This document shows positions 7,395 to 16,224 of a stretch of 64,000 nucleotides of DNA, one piece after another. Under the pieces are notes generated by a model. The model was not told the DNA's origin. It saw only the letters and a program-made list of their open reading frames with translations, and ran no database searches. The DNA is from Eubacteriales bacterium (GTDB lineage: Bacteria; Bacillota; Clostridia; Lachnospirales; Lachnospiraceae), in the NCBI GenBank assembly GCA_030526005.1, contig JAUNDP010000008.1, positions 25,342-89,341 of the forward strand, written 5' to 3'. Position 1 is the stretch's first letter. Every line of letters begins with the position of its first letter. A program made the translations under genes and the position numbers.

Positions 7395-8153
7395 CTACTC
7401 GCCCAGATATGCGGTGATTACTTTTGGATCATTCAAAACGACATCCGGCGTTCCATTTGCCAGCTCTGTTCCGAAGTTCAGAACATACAAATATTCGCAG
7501 ATTCCGGATACCAGTTTCATATCATGTTCAATCAGAAGAATTGTGACGCCAAATTTCTTTCGGATCAGTTCAATCGTCTCCATCAATTCTGCCGTCTCGT
7601 TCGGATTCATTCCTGCGGCGGGCTCATCAAGCAGAAGCAGTTTTGGATTTGTCGCAAGGGCGCGCGCAATCTCCAGTTTTCTCTGTTTTCCATAAGGCAG
7701 GTTCGATGCGAATGTATTGGCATAGGAATCCAGCTCGAATACCTTCAGGATCTCCATCGCCTTCTCATCCATCTCTTTTTCTTTTGCCTTATAAGATCCC
7801 AGATGAAGAATACTTTCTGCCAGACTATATTTGATCTGATTATGCAAGGCTGTCTTTACATTGTCTTTCACACTCATTTTATTGAAAAGTCTGATATTCT
7901 GAAATGTTCTGGCAATTCCTGCCTTACAGATCTCAGAAGGTGTCTTTCCAATCATATTCACCCCATCCAGTGTGATTGTGCCGTCCGTAGGACGGTACAC
8001 ACCTGTCAGAAGGTTAAACGCTGTCGTTTTTCCGGCGCCGTTTGGTCCGATCAGACCGACAAGACTTCCCTTTTCAAGGCTCATATTTAAGTTGTCCACT
8101 GCACGCAGACCTCCAAAGGAGATTCCAAGATTTTTTACTTCCAATAATGCCAT
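7395..8153 (-). CDS. livG: Branched-chain amino acid ABC transporter ATP-binding protein LivG
   Basis: A 252-residue ATPase with Walker A GPNGAGKTTAFNLLTG, a LivG-type insert (residues about 80-130), signature LPYGKQRKLEIARAL, Walker B LLLLDEPAAGMNP and the C-terminal VLNDPKVITAYLGE tail typical of LivG. Ribosome site GGAGGG is 8 nt before the ATG. It is 1 nt after the livM stop, so translation is tightly linked. It pairs with LivF as the heterodimeric motor. Confidence 0.93.
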   Translation of the reverse strand: MALLEVKNLGISFGGLRAVDNLNMSLEKGSLVGLIGPNGAGKTTAFNLLTGVYRPTDGTITLDGVNMIGKTPSEICKAGIARTFQNIRLFNKMSVKDNVKTALHNQIKYSLAESILHLGSYKAKEKEMDEKAMEILKVFELDSYANTFASNLPYGKQRKLEIARALATNPKLLLLDEPAAGMNPNETAELMETIELIRKKFGVTILLIEHDMKLVSGICEYLYVLNFGTELANGTPDVVLNDPKVITAYLGE

Positions 8154-8154
8154 C

Positions 8155-9120
8155 TCAATTTCCCTCCTTCTGCAGTCTTTCCATTACTTTTCTGTTTTTC
8201 TTTTCCATCAGTGCAGCATTGAACTTTGAATTTCTAAACAGCATCATCGCAATCAGAACAATCGCATAAATCAGCATACGATAATCGGCTGCACCTCGAA
8301 GCAGTTCCGGAAGCGCCGTCAGAATGACAGCGGCCACGATCGTTCCTTTGATATTGCCCATACCTCCTAAAACGACCATAACAAGAATTTCGATGGATGT
8401 ATTATAGTCAAAATTTGCCGGTTTCAAAATACCTGTGTTGTGTGCATACACAACGCCTGCCATTCCGGCAAGAAATGCTGAAACCACAAAAGCTAAAATT
8501 TTAAATTTGCTGACTGGAATACCAGATGCCTCAGCCGCAATATAATTGTCACGGATTGCGCATACGGCGCGTCCGTGTCTGGAATTTACGAGATTGCTGA
8601 CAACAACAATTACAATTAAAGTTAAAATAAATACGATTGTAAAATGCTTATGATTTGTCATTCTCTCAATTCCGGAAAGACCTCTTGCTCCTCCTGTGAT
8701 GTCCATGGAGTTGATCACGGAACGGATAATCTCTCCGAATCCCAGCGTCACAATCGCCAGATAATCTCCTCTCAGACGCAGAACCGGCATACCAATGATG
8801 AGTCCGGCAACAGCTGCGACACATCCTCCCACAACCAGTGCGATAAGCAGAGAAACGTATGGAGGGAACGGCAGATTGATGGTGACAAGAGCTCCCGCAT
8901 ATGCGCCCAGCGACATAAATCCGGCGTGTCCCAGTGTCAGTTCTCCCAGAAATCCGACAATCAGACACAGGGAAACTGCAAGCATCACATTTGTACAGAT
9001 CGGCGTGAGCAGAGATCTCATCTGACGGTTTAAAATTCCTTTATTCAGCAAAACCATGATTACAGCGTAAACTGCGACAGCAATCATTGCGTCGATCAAA
9101 AGTTTTTTCTTCTTTTCCAT
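8155..9120 (-). CDS. livM: Branched-chain amino acid ABC transporter permease LivM
   Basis: About 321 residues with eight or more membrane spans and the permease loop EASGIPVSKFKILAFVVSAFLAGMAGVVYA. ATG 9120 follows AGGTG by 6 nt and is preferred over a GTG at 9129 that abuts the livH stop. It forms the inner-membrane channel with LivH. Confidence 0.92.
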   Translation of the reverse strand: MEKKKKLLIDAMIAVAVYAVIMVLLNKGILNRQMRSLLTPICTNVMLAVSLCLIVGFLGELTLGHAGFMSLGAYAGALVTINLPFPPYVSLLIALVVGGCVAAVAGLIIGMPVLRLRGDYLAIVTLGFGEIIRSVINSMDITGGARGLSGIERMTNHKHFTIVFILTLIVIVVVSNLVNSRHGRAVCAIRDNYIAAEASGIPVSKFKILAFVVSAFLAGMAGVVYAHNTGILKPANFDYNTSIEILVMVVLGGMGNIKGTIVAAVILTALPELLRGAADYRMLIYAIVLIAMMLFRNSKFNAALMEKKNRKVMERLQKEGN

Positions 9121-9129
9121 CTTCTGCAC

Positions 9130-10017
9130 CTACACTTTCTCTATCTTCATCTTGCCAAGCAGTCCTGACGGTCTTACTAAGAGGACGATAACCAGAACGC
9201 CGTATACAATCGCATCTGCAAGCTGTGTAGAAATATAAGCTTTTGACAAACTTTCAATGATTCCGAGGATAATACCTCCAAGCATTGCTCCAGGAATACT
9301 TCCGATTCCTCCCAATACTGCTGCGACAAACGCCTTGATACCTGGCAGAGCTCCTAATGTCGGCATCAATGTCTCATACTGAGAAATATATAAGATTCCT
9401 GCTACCGCTGCTAATCCTGATCCAATCGCAAAAGTCAGTGAAATAGTGCCATTCACACTGATTCCCATCAATTCTGCCGCTCCTCTGTCCTCTGATACCG
9501 CTCTCATTGCTCTTCCTGCTTTTGTCTTATTGACAAACAGTGTCAAAGCAATCATAGAAACCGTTGTCACACCTAAAGTGACAAGCGTTGTACCAGAGAT
9601 ATACAGACTTCCCAGATGAATTCCAGGAACATTTATAATTGACGCAAATGGAATCGGCGTCGCTTTAAATATCAAAAGCGCGATATTCTGCAGTAAAAAG
9701 CTCATACCGATCGCTGTGATCAATACCGCCAGCGGCGGTGCATTTCGAAGTGGTTTATACGCAATCTTTTCTGTCACAATTCCAAGTACAGAGCAAGTCA
9801 GCACTGTCAGAAGAATTGCCACGATGACAGGCAGTTTCAATACAGCGGAATATACATACAGGGAATAGGCGCCAATCATAATGATATCCCCGTGAGCAAA
9901 GTTGATCATTTTCGCAATACCATATACCATGGTATATCCGATTGCGATCAGTGCATAAATGCTCCCTGTTCTCAGCCCGTTGATGAACTGCTCTAAAATA
10001 CTGTTTAATAGGCTCAT
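9130..10017 (-). CDS. livH: Branched-chain amino acid ABC transporter permease LivH
   Basis: About 295 residues from ATG 10017, which has GGTGG 6 nt upstream; an ATG at 10041 lacks a site. Hallmarks are GSIYALIAIGYTMVYGIAKMINFAHGD near the N-terminus and AELMGISVNGTISLTFAIGS in the EAA-type loop, with about eight membrane spans. It is separated from livJ by a 250-bp gap holding a terminator-like hairpin, so it is likely expressed below the binding protein. Confidence 0.92.
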   Translation of the reverse strand: MSLLNSILEQFINGLRTGSIYALIAIGYTMVYGIAKMINFAHGDIIMIGAYSLYVYSAVLKLPVIVAILLTVLTCSVLGIVTEKIAYKPLRNAPPLAVLITAIGMSFLLQNIALLIFKATPIPFASIINVPGIHLGSLYISGTTLVTLGVTTVSMIALTLFVNKTKAGRAMRAVSEDRGAAELMGISVNGTISLTFAIGSGLAAVAGILYISQYETLMPTLGALPGIKAFVAAVLGGIGSIPGAMLGGIILGIIESLSKAYISTQLADAIVYGVLVIVLLVRPSGLLGKMKIEKV

Positions 10018-10148
10018 CTCTTTCCACCTTTCTCCAATCATAATTTTTTATTTTTTCTCTCGCCAGGTTAATTTTTATTCTAATATAATTGCCTGACGCT
10101 GACAAGAATAAATGCAGAAAAAAGTATGTTTAATCCACATTTCACGCA

Positions 10149-10186
10149 AAAGAGGAACTTTCGCCCAAAAGCTACAGCTCCTCTTT
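10149..10186 (-). terminator. Partial terminator between livJ and livH
   Basis: On the minus strand AAAGAGGA (10186-10179) pairs with TCCTCTTT (10156-10149), followed by only a short T-run before GCG. Such leaky hairpins are usual after the binding-protein gene and lower expression of the membrane and ATPase genes. The remainder of 10018-10265 holds no gene I can support. Confidence 0.55.
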
Positions 10187-10265
10187 GAAATTACATATTT
10201 ATACGTTATCATACACACACATCCACACTGTGCATGAATGATCTACCGTCTGAAAGCATATGTTT

Positions 10266-11495
10266 TTATTCTACATACTGATACTGTCCGTCTTTGATCT
10301 CCACATATTTGATCTCTTTGTTCGGAACACCCTCAGCTGTGAAAGTAATCTCTTCACCTGTCAGACCGTTTACTGTAATTTCTGTCATTGCTGCAATCAG
10401 ATCTTCGCTCTCGATAGAACCGGCCTGTTCCATAGCTGCCTTGATCGTATAGACTGCATCGTAAGCGTCTGCCGCAAACTGATCTGGTGTTGCACTGTAA
10501 GCTGCCTCATAAGCATCAACGAAAGCCACTACTTTCGGGTCGTCAACAGCTGCACAGAACGGGCTTGCAAAAATAGCTCCCTCTACAACAGAAGGATCCG
10601 ATACTGTGCTTAACACACCATCCCATCCGTCGCTTCCGATAAATGGAAGCTCCATTCCCATGTCAGCAGCCTGTTTTGTGATATATGTGATATCCTGATA
10701 GTAAGCTGGAATAAATAATGCTTCTGCGTCTGTTCCTTTGATCTTTGTCAGCTGTGTATTGAAATCGGTATCACCTGTTGTGAAAGATTCGCTTGCCACG
10801 ATCTCTCCGCCTTTTTCTTCTACACGCGCCTCAAACGCCTCATCCATACCTGCGCTGTAATCATCTGCATTGTTGTAAATCACAGCAATCTTTGTGTATC
10901 CCAGAACGTCCATTGCGTAGTCAGCCATCGCAACACCCTGATCTGGGTCGCTGAAGCAGATACGGAAAGCGTTGTCATACTGAATGCATTCCGGCGCTGA
11001 TCCAGAAGGAGTAATCTGTAAAATACCATCGTCTGCCGTCAGATCTGTGATGGCGATGGTAGATCCGCTTGTCGTCGCTCCCATCATAACCTGGATTCCT
11101 TCATCCATCAATGTATTGTATGCCTGAATCGCCTTATCTTCTGTCGCTTCGTCATCCTCAAATGCCAGCGCCAATGTATAATTTACGTCGCCCACTGTTA
11201 CACCGCCTGCTGCATTGATCTCCTCAATCGCAATCTCAGCGCCCTGTTTTACAGAATTTCCATAGGAAGCTGCTGCTCCTGTCAGAGGTCCCATGCCGCC
11301 GATCAAAAATTCTTCTGATTCCCCTGATTTTGTCGTCTCTTTTTCTGTCGTCTCTACAGTCGCTGTCTCAGACTCTTTTTCTGTCTTTTTTTCTGTCTCA
11401 GTCTCTTTTTCTTTGTCATTTCCGCATCCGGTCAGAGAAGATACTGCTAATGTTGCCGCAACTGCTCCAACCATTACTTTTTTAAATTTTTTCAT
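10266..11495 (-). CDS. livJ: Branched-chain amino acid ABC transporter substrate-binding lipoprotein LivJ
   Basis: 409 residues from ATG 11495 (AAGGAGG 8 nt upstream). It has a lipoprotein signal peptide with lipobox LTGC (lipidated C24), then a roughly 35-residue Glu/Lys/Thr-rich tether (residues about 28-62), then a type I periplasmic-binding fold starting FLIGGMGPLTGAAASYG. The first gene of the liv operon, with its own strong promoter at 11563-11591. It binds extracellular branched-chain or related amino acids and docks on LivHM. The charged tether probably spans the cell wall. Confidence 0.92.
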   Translation of the reverse strand: MKKFKKVMVGAVAATLAVSSLTGCGNDKEKETETEKKTEKESETATVETTEKETTKSGESEEFLIGGMGPLTGAAASYGNSVKQGAEIAIEEINAAGGVTVGDVNYTLALAFEDDEATEDKAIQAYNTLMDEGIQVMMGATTSGSTIAITDLTADDGILQITPSGSAPECIQYDNAFRICFSDPDQGVAMADYAMDVLGYTKIAVIYNNADDYSAGMDEAFEARVEEKGGEIVASESFTTGDTDFNTQLTKIKGTDAEALFIPAYYQDITYITKQAADMGMELPFIGSDGWDGVLSTVSDPSVVEGAIFASPFCAAVDDPKVVAFVDAYEAAYSATPDQFAADAYDAVYTIKAAMEQAGSIESEDLIAAMTEITVNGLTGEEITFTAEGVPNKEIKYVEIKDGQYQYVE

Positions 11496-11562
11496 AATCT
11501 TTTCCTCCTTCATCCTGCCGCTCTATTTCTTTAGCGGAATACATTGTTAAATTATTTGTTTT

Positions 11563-11591
11563 ATGATAACCCTAAATATTTTCTTTGTCAA
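11563..11591 (-). promoter_or_regulatory. Promoter of the liv operon
   Basis: Minus-strand TTGACA (11591-11586), 17-bp spacer, TATCAT (11568-11563). Predicted start is about 60 nt upstream of livJ. Confidence 0.75.
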
Positions 11592-11680
11592 TCATTGTTT
11601 TCACTAATTTTACCGCTTTTTCAGGAATATCGGAAAATCACTCTCCCAGAAAATATTTTCTGCTTAATTTTTAATTTCAC

Positions 11681-11710
11681 TGTACAACTCCGCTGTGTTT
11701 GTTGTACAAT
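11681..11710 (+). promoter_or_regulatory. Perfect inverted repeat overlapping a -10-like element upstream of the phosphofructokinase gene
   Basis: TGTACAAC (11681-11688) and GTTGTACA (11701-11708) are exact inverted copies separated by 12 nt. TACAAT (11705-11710) could be a -10 element, so a protein bound here would block or steer transcription. No regulator gene in view is an obvious partner. Confidence 0.45.
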
Positions 11711-11763
11711 AAGAAATAGAGTGTCTTGCACTCTTTTTATTGAAACGAAAGGGGTATTAATGG

Positions 11764-12978
11764 ATGAAGAATTTAATCGTTGGACAATCCGGCGGTCCTA
11801 CTGCCGTGATTAACAGCAGTCTTTTTGGAGTAATCAAAGAAAGTATGAAACAGGAAGAGCATGTTGGACGTGTTTACGGTATGATTCATGGAATCGAAGG
11901 ATTTTTAAAGGACCAGTATATGGATCTGGGAAAAGAACTGACACCGGAGCAGCTGCAGTGTCTGCGCACGACGCCGGGAGCATTTCTGGGTTCCTGCAGA
12001 TACAAACTTCCGGAAGATCTGTCCGATCCCGTTTATCCGAAGTTATTTGAAAAATTCAACGCCCTGAATATCGGTTACTTTTTCTACATCGGAGGAAACG
12101 ACTCCATGGATACCGTCAGCAAGCTTTCCCGATATGCTGAGTCTCATGGAGAATCTACACGCATCATCGGCATACCAAAGACCATTGACAATGACCTCAT
12201 TCTGACTGATCACACACCTGGTTTCGGCAGTGCCGCAAAATACGTTGCCGCCTCTGTTGCTGAAATTGGTATAGATGCCTCTGTATATGAGGCAAAATCG
12301 GTCACTATCATTGAGATCATGGGCCGCCACGCCGGATGGCTGACTGCCGCCAGCGTACTTGCCAGAAAGTTCAAGGAGGACAATCCTGTTCTGATCTATC
12401 TGCCTGAGGTTCCTTTTGATCTGGATCAGTTCCTGAAAGATCTGGAGAGATCCTTCCAGAAGCGAAACAATCTCATTGTCTGCGTATCAGAAGGAATTCA
12501 CGATAAAGACGGAACCTTTATCTGCGAATATGCCGGCGAAGCTGGCGTTGACACATTTGGCCACAAAATGCTGACCGGATGCGGCAAATATCTTGAAAAT
12601 TATATCAAAAGCCATATGAAAGTCAAAGTACGTTCCGTTGAATTAAATGTGAATCAGCGCTGTTCCACATTCTCACAGTCTCTGACCGACGCAAAAGAAG
12701 CGGCGCTTGCCGGCTCTTTCGGCGTTTGTGCCGCTTTAAACGGAGCTACCGGAAAAATGGTTTCCTTCGTCCGTCAGGAAGGACCGGGATACGATTTATC
12801 CTGTGACCTTGTCGATGTCAACGAGGTATGCAACAAAGAAAAAGCTGTCCCGCTCGAATGGATTGTAGACGGATGCGATATCAGCGATGAATTTGTCGCA
12901 TATGCGCTTCCTCTGATTCAGGGTCATCCGGTGATTCCGATGAAAGACGGACTGCCAAATTATACTTACCGCCGATAA
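11764..12978 (+). CDS. pfp: Pyrophosphate-dependent 6-phosphofructokinase
   Basis: A 404-residue PFK. The motif GGNDS (110-114) places Asp113 where ATP-type enzymes have Gly, and P138-K139-T-I-D-N-D has Lys139 in place of the ATP-type Gly. Both are the known marks of PPi as phosphoryl donor. D142 is the catalytic base; EIMGRHAGW is the fructose-phosphate site. Ribosome site AAAGGGG precedes the ATG. The reaction is reversible and spares ATP in glycolysis. It is monocistronic, bounded by a strong terminator downstream and an inverted repeat upstream. Confidence 0.88.
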   Translation: MKNLIVGQSGGPTAVINSSLFGVIKESMKQEEHVGRVYGMIHGIEGFLKDQYMDLGKELTPEQLQCLRTTPGAFLGSCRYKLPEDLSDPVYPKLFEKFNALNIGYFFYIGGNDSMDTVSKLSRYAESHGESTRIIGIPKTIDNDLILTDHTPGFGSAAKYVAASVAEIGIDASVYEAKSVTIIEIMGRHAGWLTAASVLARKFKEDNPVLIYLPEVPFDLDQFLKDLERSFQKRNNLIVCVSEGIHDKDGTFICEYAGEAGVDTFGHKMLTGCGKYLENYIKSHMKVKVRSVELNVNQRCSTFSQSLTDAKEAALAGSFGVCAALNGATGKMVSFVRQEGPGYDLSCDLVDVNEVCNKEKAVPLEWIVDGCDISDEFVAYALPLIQGHPVIPMKDGLPNYTYRR

Positions 12979-13030
12979 TCAGAAAAAAGAATCGAACAGG
13001 AAAAATCTGTTGAATCTTATAAAGGACAAA

Positions 13031-13076
13031 AAAGAAAACTTCCGTGAGCATTGTTTCACAGAAGTTTTCTTTTTAT
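13031..13076. terminator. Strong bidirectional terminator
   Basis: A 12-bp perfect stem, AAAGAAAACTTC (13031-13042) with GAAGTTTTCTTT (13061-13072), with T-runs in both directions. It ends the plus-strand phosphofructokinase and the convergent minus-strand proX transcript. Confidence 0.85.
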
Positions 13077-13145
13077 AAATTTAAAATTTTCTTTCTTGTT
13101 CTGTCAAGTCCCCTTGTAAAGCCCTGAACTTTCAAAATAGAAACT

Positions 13146-13694
13146 TTACAGTTCGACTGCCGTATATTCATGCCCTGTATAAGGCAAAAATTTATTCAGC
13201 ACATCGTCCATTTTTATTTTCAGGCTCGTCGTATTGATGCAGGGATGACAGCCGATATATTCTGCTTCCAGAATCGTCTTTTCTATCAGGAGTCTGACAT
13301 TGTGTTCTTTGTCATTCATCAGGCCCAGAACGCTGACAGACCCCGGCGTCACTCCAAGATACTGTTCCATATGGTCTGCATCCGCAAAGGACAGTCTGGC
13401 GCTTCCGATCTGATGCGACAGATCTTTTGTCTTAAATTTCTTATCCCCTGAAATCAGAAGCAGATAAAATTTTGTCTTCTGCGCATTGCACAGAAACAGA
13501 TTTTTACAGATTTCTGTCTGAAGAAGACGATCAATCTCATGACACGCTTCGATCGTTGGCGTCACGTCATGATCCACTCTCTGAAACGGGATTTCCAGCT
13601 TTTCCAGAAGATCATATACATCCCGCTCTCTTTTCAGACGTCCTGTCTCATCCGCAGGACGCCCGTCATACAGCTTTAATTTCTCTTCCATCAT
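13146..13694 (-). CDS. proX: Prolyl-tRNA editing protein ProX (YbaK/aa-tRNA deacylase family)
   Basis: 182 residues. The ATG at 13694 overlaps the proS stop codon (TGATGATG); a second ATG follows at 13691. The domain is a YbaK-type trans-editing deacylase: DVYDLLEKLEIPFQRVDHD near the N-terminus, CKNLFLCNAQKTKFYLL, GSVSVLGLMNDKEHNVRLLIEK and GCHPCINTTSLKI at the active cleft. It hydrolyses mischarged Ala-tRNA(Pro). The companion proS lacks the bacterial INS editing insert, which explains the free-standing editor and their tight coupling. Expression should follow the proS T-box. Confidence 0.88.
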   Translation of the reverse strand: MMEEKLKLYDGRPADETGRLKRERDVYDLLEKLEIPFQRVDHDVTPTIEACHEIDRLLQTEICKNLFLCNAQKTKFYLLLISGDKKFKTKDLSHQIGSARLSFADADHMEQYLGVTPGSVSVLGLMNDKEHNVRLLIEKTILEAEYIGCHPCINTTSLKIKMDDVLNKFLPYTGHEYTAVEL

Positions 13695-15127
13695 CAATAT
13701 GCTTTTCCCCAGTAAACCATATGTTTTGCCGGTTTGCCGCAGTGGATGCACGTTCCTGTGATCTCTTCCTGCTGGAATGGGATACAGCGGGAGGTAACGC
13801 CTGCTTCTTCTTTCAAAGCATCCTCGCACTCCTGACATCCGCACCACATTGCTTTGATAAATCCTGGCTTCTCATTTGCAATCTGTTTGAATTCATCCAT
13901 TGTCTTTGCTGTATAAGTATGAGCGTCTCTGTGAGCTCTTGCGCGCTCCAGCATTTCTTTCTGCATGGTTTCCAATACTTCTCCAACCTTTGCAGCCAGC
14001 TCAGGGATTGGTGTCACAATTTTTTCTCTCGTATCACGACGGACAATTACAGCCTGATTTGCCTCAATGTCCTTTGGACCTACTTCGATACGCAGCGGAA
14101 TTCCTCTCATTTCCTGCTCAGAGAATTTCCATCCTGGGCTCTTATCGGTGTCGTCCACTTTTACACGGAATCCGGAAAGCATATTTTTTAATTCATATAC
14201 TTTGTCAAGAACGCCTTCTTTTTTCTGCTGAATCGGAATCAGCATCACCTGTGTAGGCGCAATTCTCGGCGGCAGAACGAGTCCGCTGTTGTCTCCGTGA
14301 ACCATGATGATTGCGCCGATCATACGCGTTGTCATTCCCCAGGAAGTCTGGTGAACATATTTTAACTGATTGTCTTTATCTGTAAACTGAATGCCGAATG
14401 CTTTTGCAAAGCCGTCTCCAAAATTATGGCTTGTTCCGGACTGCAGCGCTTTTCCGTCGTGCATCAGAGATTCAATCGTATACGTTGCCTCAGCGCCTGC
14501 AAATTTTTCTTTATCTGTCTTGCGTCCGCGAACTACAGGGATCGCAAGCACTTCTTCGCAGAAATCAGCATATAAGTTCAGCATCTGGATTGTTCTCTCC
14601 TCTGCTTCCTCAGCAGTTGCGTGCGCAGTGTGTCCCTCCTGCCATAAAAATTCTCTGGAACGCAGGAACGGTCTTGTCGTCTTTTCCCAGCGCACAACAG
14701 AACACCACTGATTGTATACCTTTGGAAGATCGCGGTAAGACTCGATATCTTTCTGGTAGAAGTCACAGAACAGCGTCTCTGACGTCGGTCTGACGCACAT
14801 TCTCTCCTGAAGCGGTTCCAGACCTCCATGCGTCACCCATGCTACTTCCGGAGCGAATCCTTCTACATGATCTTTTTCTTTCTGAAGTAAGCTTTCCGGA
14901 ATAAACATCGGAAGATATACATTCTCCACGCCTGTCTCTTTAAAGCGGCGATCCAGTTCATGCTGGATATTCTCCCAGATCGCATATCCTGCCGGTTTGA
15001 TTACCATACAGCCCTTTACGCTCGTGTAATCGATCAGTTCTGCCTTCTTTACGACGTCCGTATACCACTGGGCGAAATCTTCTTCCATAGAAGTAATCTC
15101 TGATACTAATTTCTTCTCTTTTGCCAT
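13694..15127 (-). CDS. proS: Prolyl-tRNA synthetase, archaeal/eukaryotic-type (ProS type 3)
   Basis: A 477-residue class II synthetase of the short, archaeal-like form without the editing insert. Motif 2 region is [26 protein letters not shown]; class II motif 3 lies in [16 protein letters not shown]. The C-terminal zinc-type domain has [13 protein letters not shown] and [18 protein letters not shown], and the Tyr end is typical. It follows a T-box leader and overlaps proX downstream, forming a charging plus proofreading operon. Confidence 0.95.
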   Translation of the reverse strand: MAKEKKLVSEITSMEEDFAQWYTDVVKKAELIDYTSVKGCMVIKPAGYAIWENIQHELDRRFKETGVENVYLPMFIPESLLQKEKDHVEGFAPEVAWVTHGGLEPLQERMCVRPTSETLFCDFYQKDIESYRDLPKVYNQWCSVVRWEKTTRPFLRSREFLWQEGHTAHATAEEAEERTIQMLNLYADFCEEVLAIPVVRGRKTDKEKFAGAEATYTIESLMHDGKALQSGTSHNFGDGFAKAFGIQFTDKDNQLKYVHQTSWGMTTRMIGAIIMVHGDNSGLVLPPRIAPTQVMLIPIQQKKEGVLDKVYELKNMLSGFRVKVDDTDKSPGWKFSEQEMRGIPLRIEVGPKDIEANQAVIVRRDTREKIVTPIPELAAKVGEVLETMQKEMLERARAHRDAHTYTAKTMDEFKQIANEKPGFIKAMWCGCQECEDALKEEAGVTSRCIPFQQEEITGTCIHCGKPAKHMVYWGKAY

Positions 15128-15274
15128 GCCTCATTCTCCTTTTCTTTCTCACGGTCAGACCCGTTTTTATTCCTTTTTAAATATAATGCAAATACAAATG
15201 CAATAAGACGTCCGACAAAAATCATAAAATCCCTCGCGAAACTTTTTTGTTTCTTAGGAAATAAGATTTTTTCT

Positions 15275-15517
15275 AAAATAAAAAAGCCTTCCATCCCAAA
15301 AAGGGACCGAAAGGCTTCGGCGGTACCACCCTGATTAACCGTAAGATCACGGTTCTCTCATCTTCCGTTATCGCCGGAATTACGCTGTATTTTCATACAG
15401 GACTCCAAGGCAGGTTCCACATTTCTCTCATAAGAATCTCTCAGCCGCGGATTCTCTCTCTGTGAATCGATTCATGTGTACTAATCCTTTTCTTCGTCGC
15501 ATCGTCTCATTTACTTG
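15275..15517 (-). promoter_or_regulatory. T-box leader (tRNA-Pro sensing) with terminator, upstream of proS
   Basis: The minus strand carries the T-box sequence AGGGTGGTACCGCC (15332-15319). A terminator follows: AGCCTTTCGGTCCC (15316-15303) pairs with GGGATGGAAGGCT (15297-15285), then TTTTTTATTTT. Upstream lies a long Stem I region with an AGTA element. A likely specifier is CCT (15414-15412) in GGAACCTGCC, a proline codon, matching the downstream gene. Uncharged tRNA-Pro would stabilise the antiterminator. The 15128-15274 spacer holds nothing else I can support. Confidence 0.88.
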
Positions 15518-15523
15518 TAGGCT

Positions 15524-15552
15524 ATTTTATGTCACAATAAGTTTTTTGTCAA
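15524..15552 (-). promoter_or_regulatory. Promoter of the proS T-box operon
   Basis: Minus-strand TTGACA (15552-15547), exact 17-bp spacer, TAAAAT (15529-15524). The start falls just before the T-box Stem I. Confidence 0.8.
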
Positions 15553-15581
15553 GCTCTGACTATGGATATCTTTACCGTCTT

Positions 15582-15591
15582 TTGCTATAAT
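15582..15591 (+). promoter_or_regulatory. Extended -10 promoter of the DUF402 gene
   Basis: TGCTATAAT (15583-15591) is a perfect extended -10 element; the -35 (TGGATA, 15563-15568) is poor. It is divergent from the proS promoter. Confidence 0.55.
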
Positions 15592-15644
15592 AGATCTTAC
15601 AAGAATACGCATGAAATATATGGAGACACAAAGGAGGGAATTAT

Positions 15645-16124
15645 ATGGATCAGCCGATTCTTTACCGCAAACGTCTGATACCAGAAGAATGCGTTCTGCT
15701 CAAGGACGACATCATTCTGTTTCAGGATGAAAAACTCATTATCACAAAGTGGAATACGCTCCATCCAAAAAAAGATCTGCACCACGGATATTCCTGCTAC
15801 TGCCTCGACAAAGGCATCAAGATCAGCAAATTTCTCGATGCAGACGATCATCTTCTGTGCTGGTACTGCGATATCATCACCTATTCGTTTGATCCTGTCG
15901 AAAATGCCTACGTCTTTACCGATCTTCTGGCCGACGTCATTCTAAAGCCGGGAGAGCAGATCGAAGTGGTTGACCTCGACGAACTTGCCGATGCGTGCGA
16001 GCTGGAGCTGATTACTCCGAAACAGCTCATTCTGTCGCTGAGACAGCTCGACGAACTTTTAAAGTGTATCCAGAGCGGTGAATTTTCCGTCTATCAATCA
16101 CTTTTGAATCAGTTTGACAAGTAG
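15645..16124 (+). CDS. DUF402 domain-containing protein
   Basis: A 159-residue protein matching the DUF402 (FAU-1/Ntdp-like) fold: an N-terminal beta domain with WNTLHPKKDLHHGYSCYCLDKGIKISKF and DADDHLLCWYCDIITYSFDP, then a helical C-terminus. Related proteins include nucleoside di/triphosphatases and RNA-binding domains. Which activity applies is not decided by this sequence. AAAGGAGG precedes the ATG. It is monocistronic with its own promoter and terminator. Confidence 0.8.
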   Translation: MDQPILYRKRLIPEECVLLKDDIILFQDEKLIITKWNTLHPKKDLHHGYSCYCLDKGIKISKFLDADDHLLCWYCDIITYSFDPVENAYVFTDLLADVILKPGEQIEVVDLDELADACELELITPKQLILSLRQLDELLKCIQSGEFSVYQSLLNQFDK

Positions 16125-16151
16125 ACAGAGCGTCTGACAAGATGGAAGAAA

Positions 16152-16198
16152 GGCGCCTTGGAAGTCAAAAAATGACTTTCAAAGCGCCCTCCATTTTT
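16152..16198. terminator. Terminator after the DUF402 gene
   Basis: A long hairpin: GGCGCCTTGGAAGTCA (16152-16167) pairs with TGACTTTCAAAGCGCC (16173-16188) with two G-U pairs, followed by CTCCATTTTT. It also separates the convergent dCMP deaminase gene. Confidence 0.8.
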
Positions 16199-16224
16199 CC
16201 TGTCTTGTTTTTTATTCTTGTTTT

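Noticed and set aside
15106-15294. 62-codon frame between proS and its T-box
   Set aside because: It begins inside the T-box terminator and overlaps proS; it has no ribosome site.
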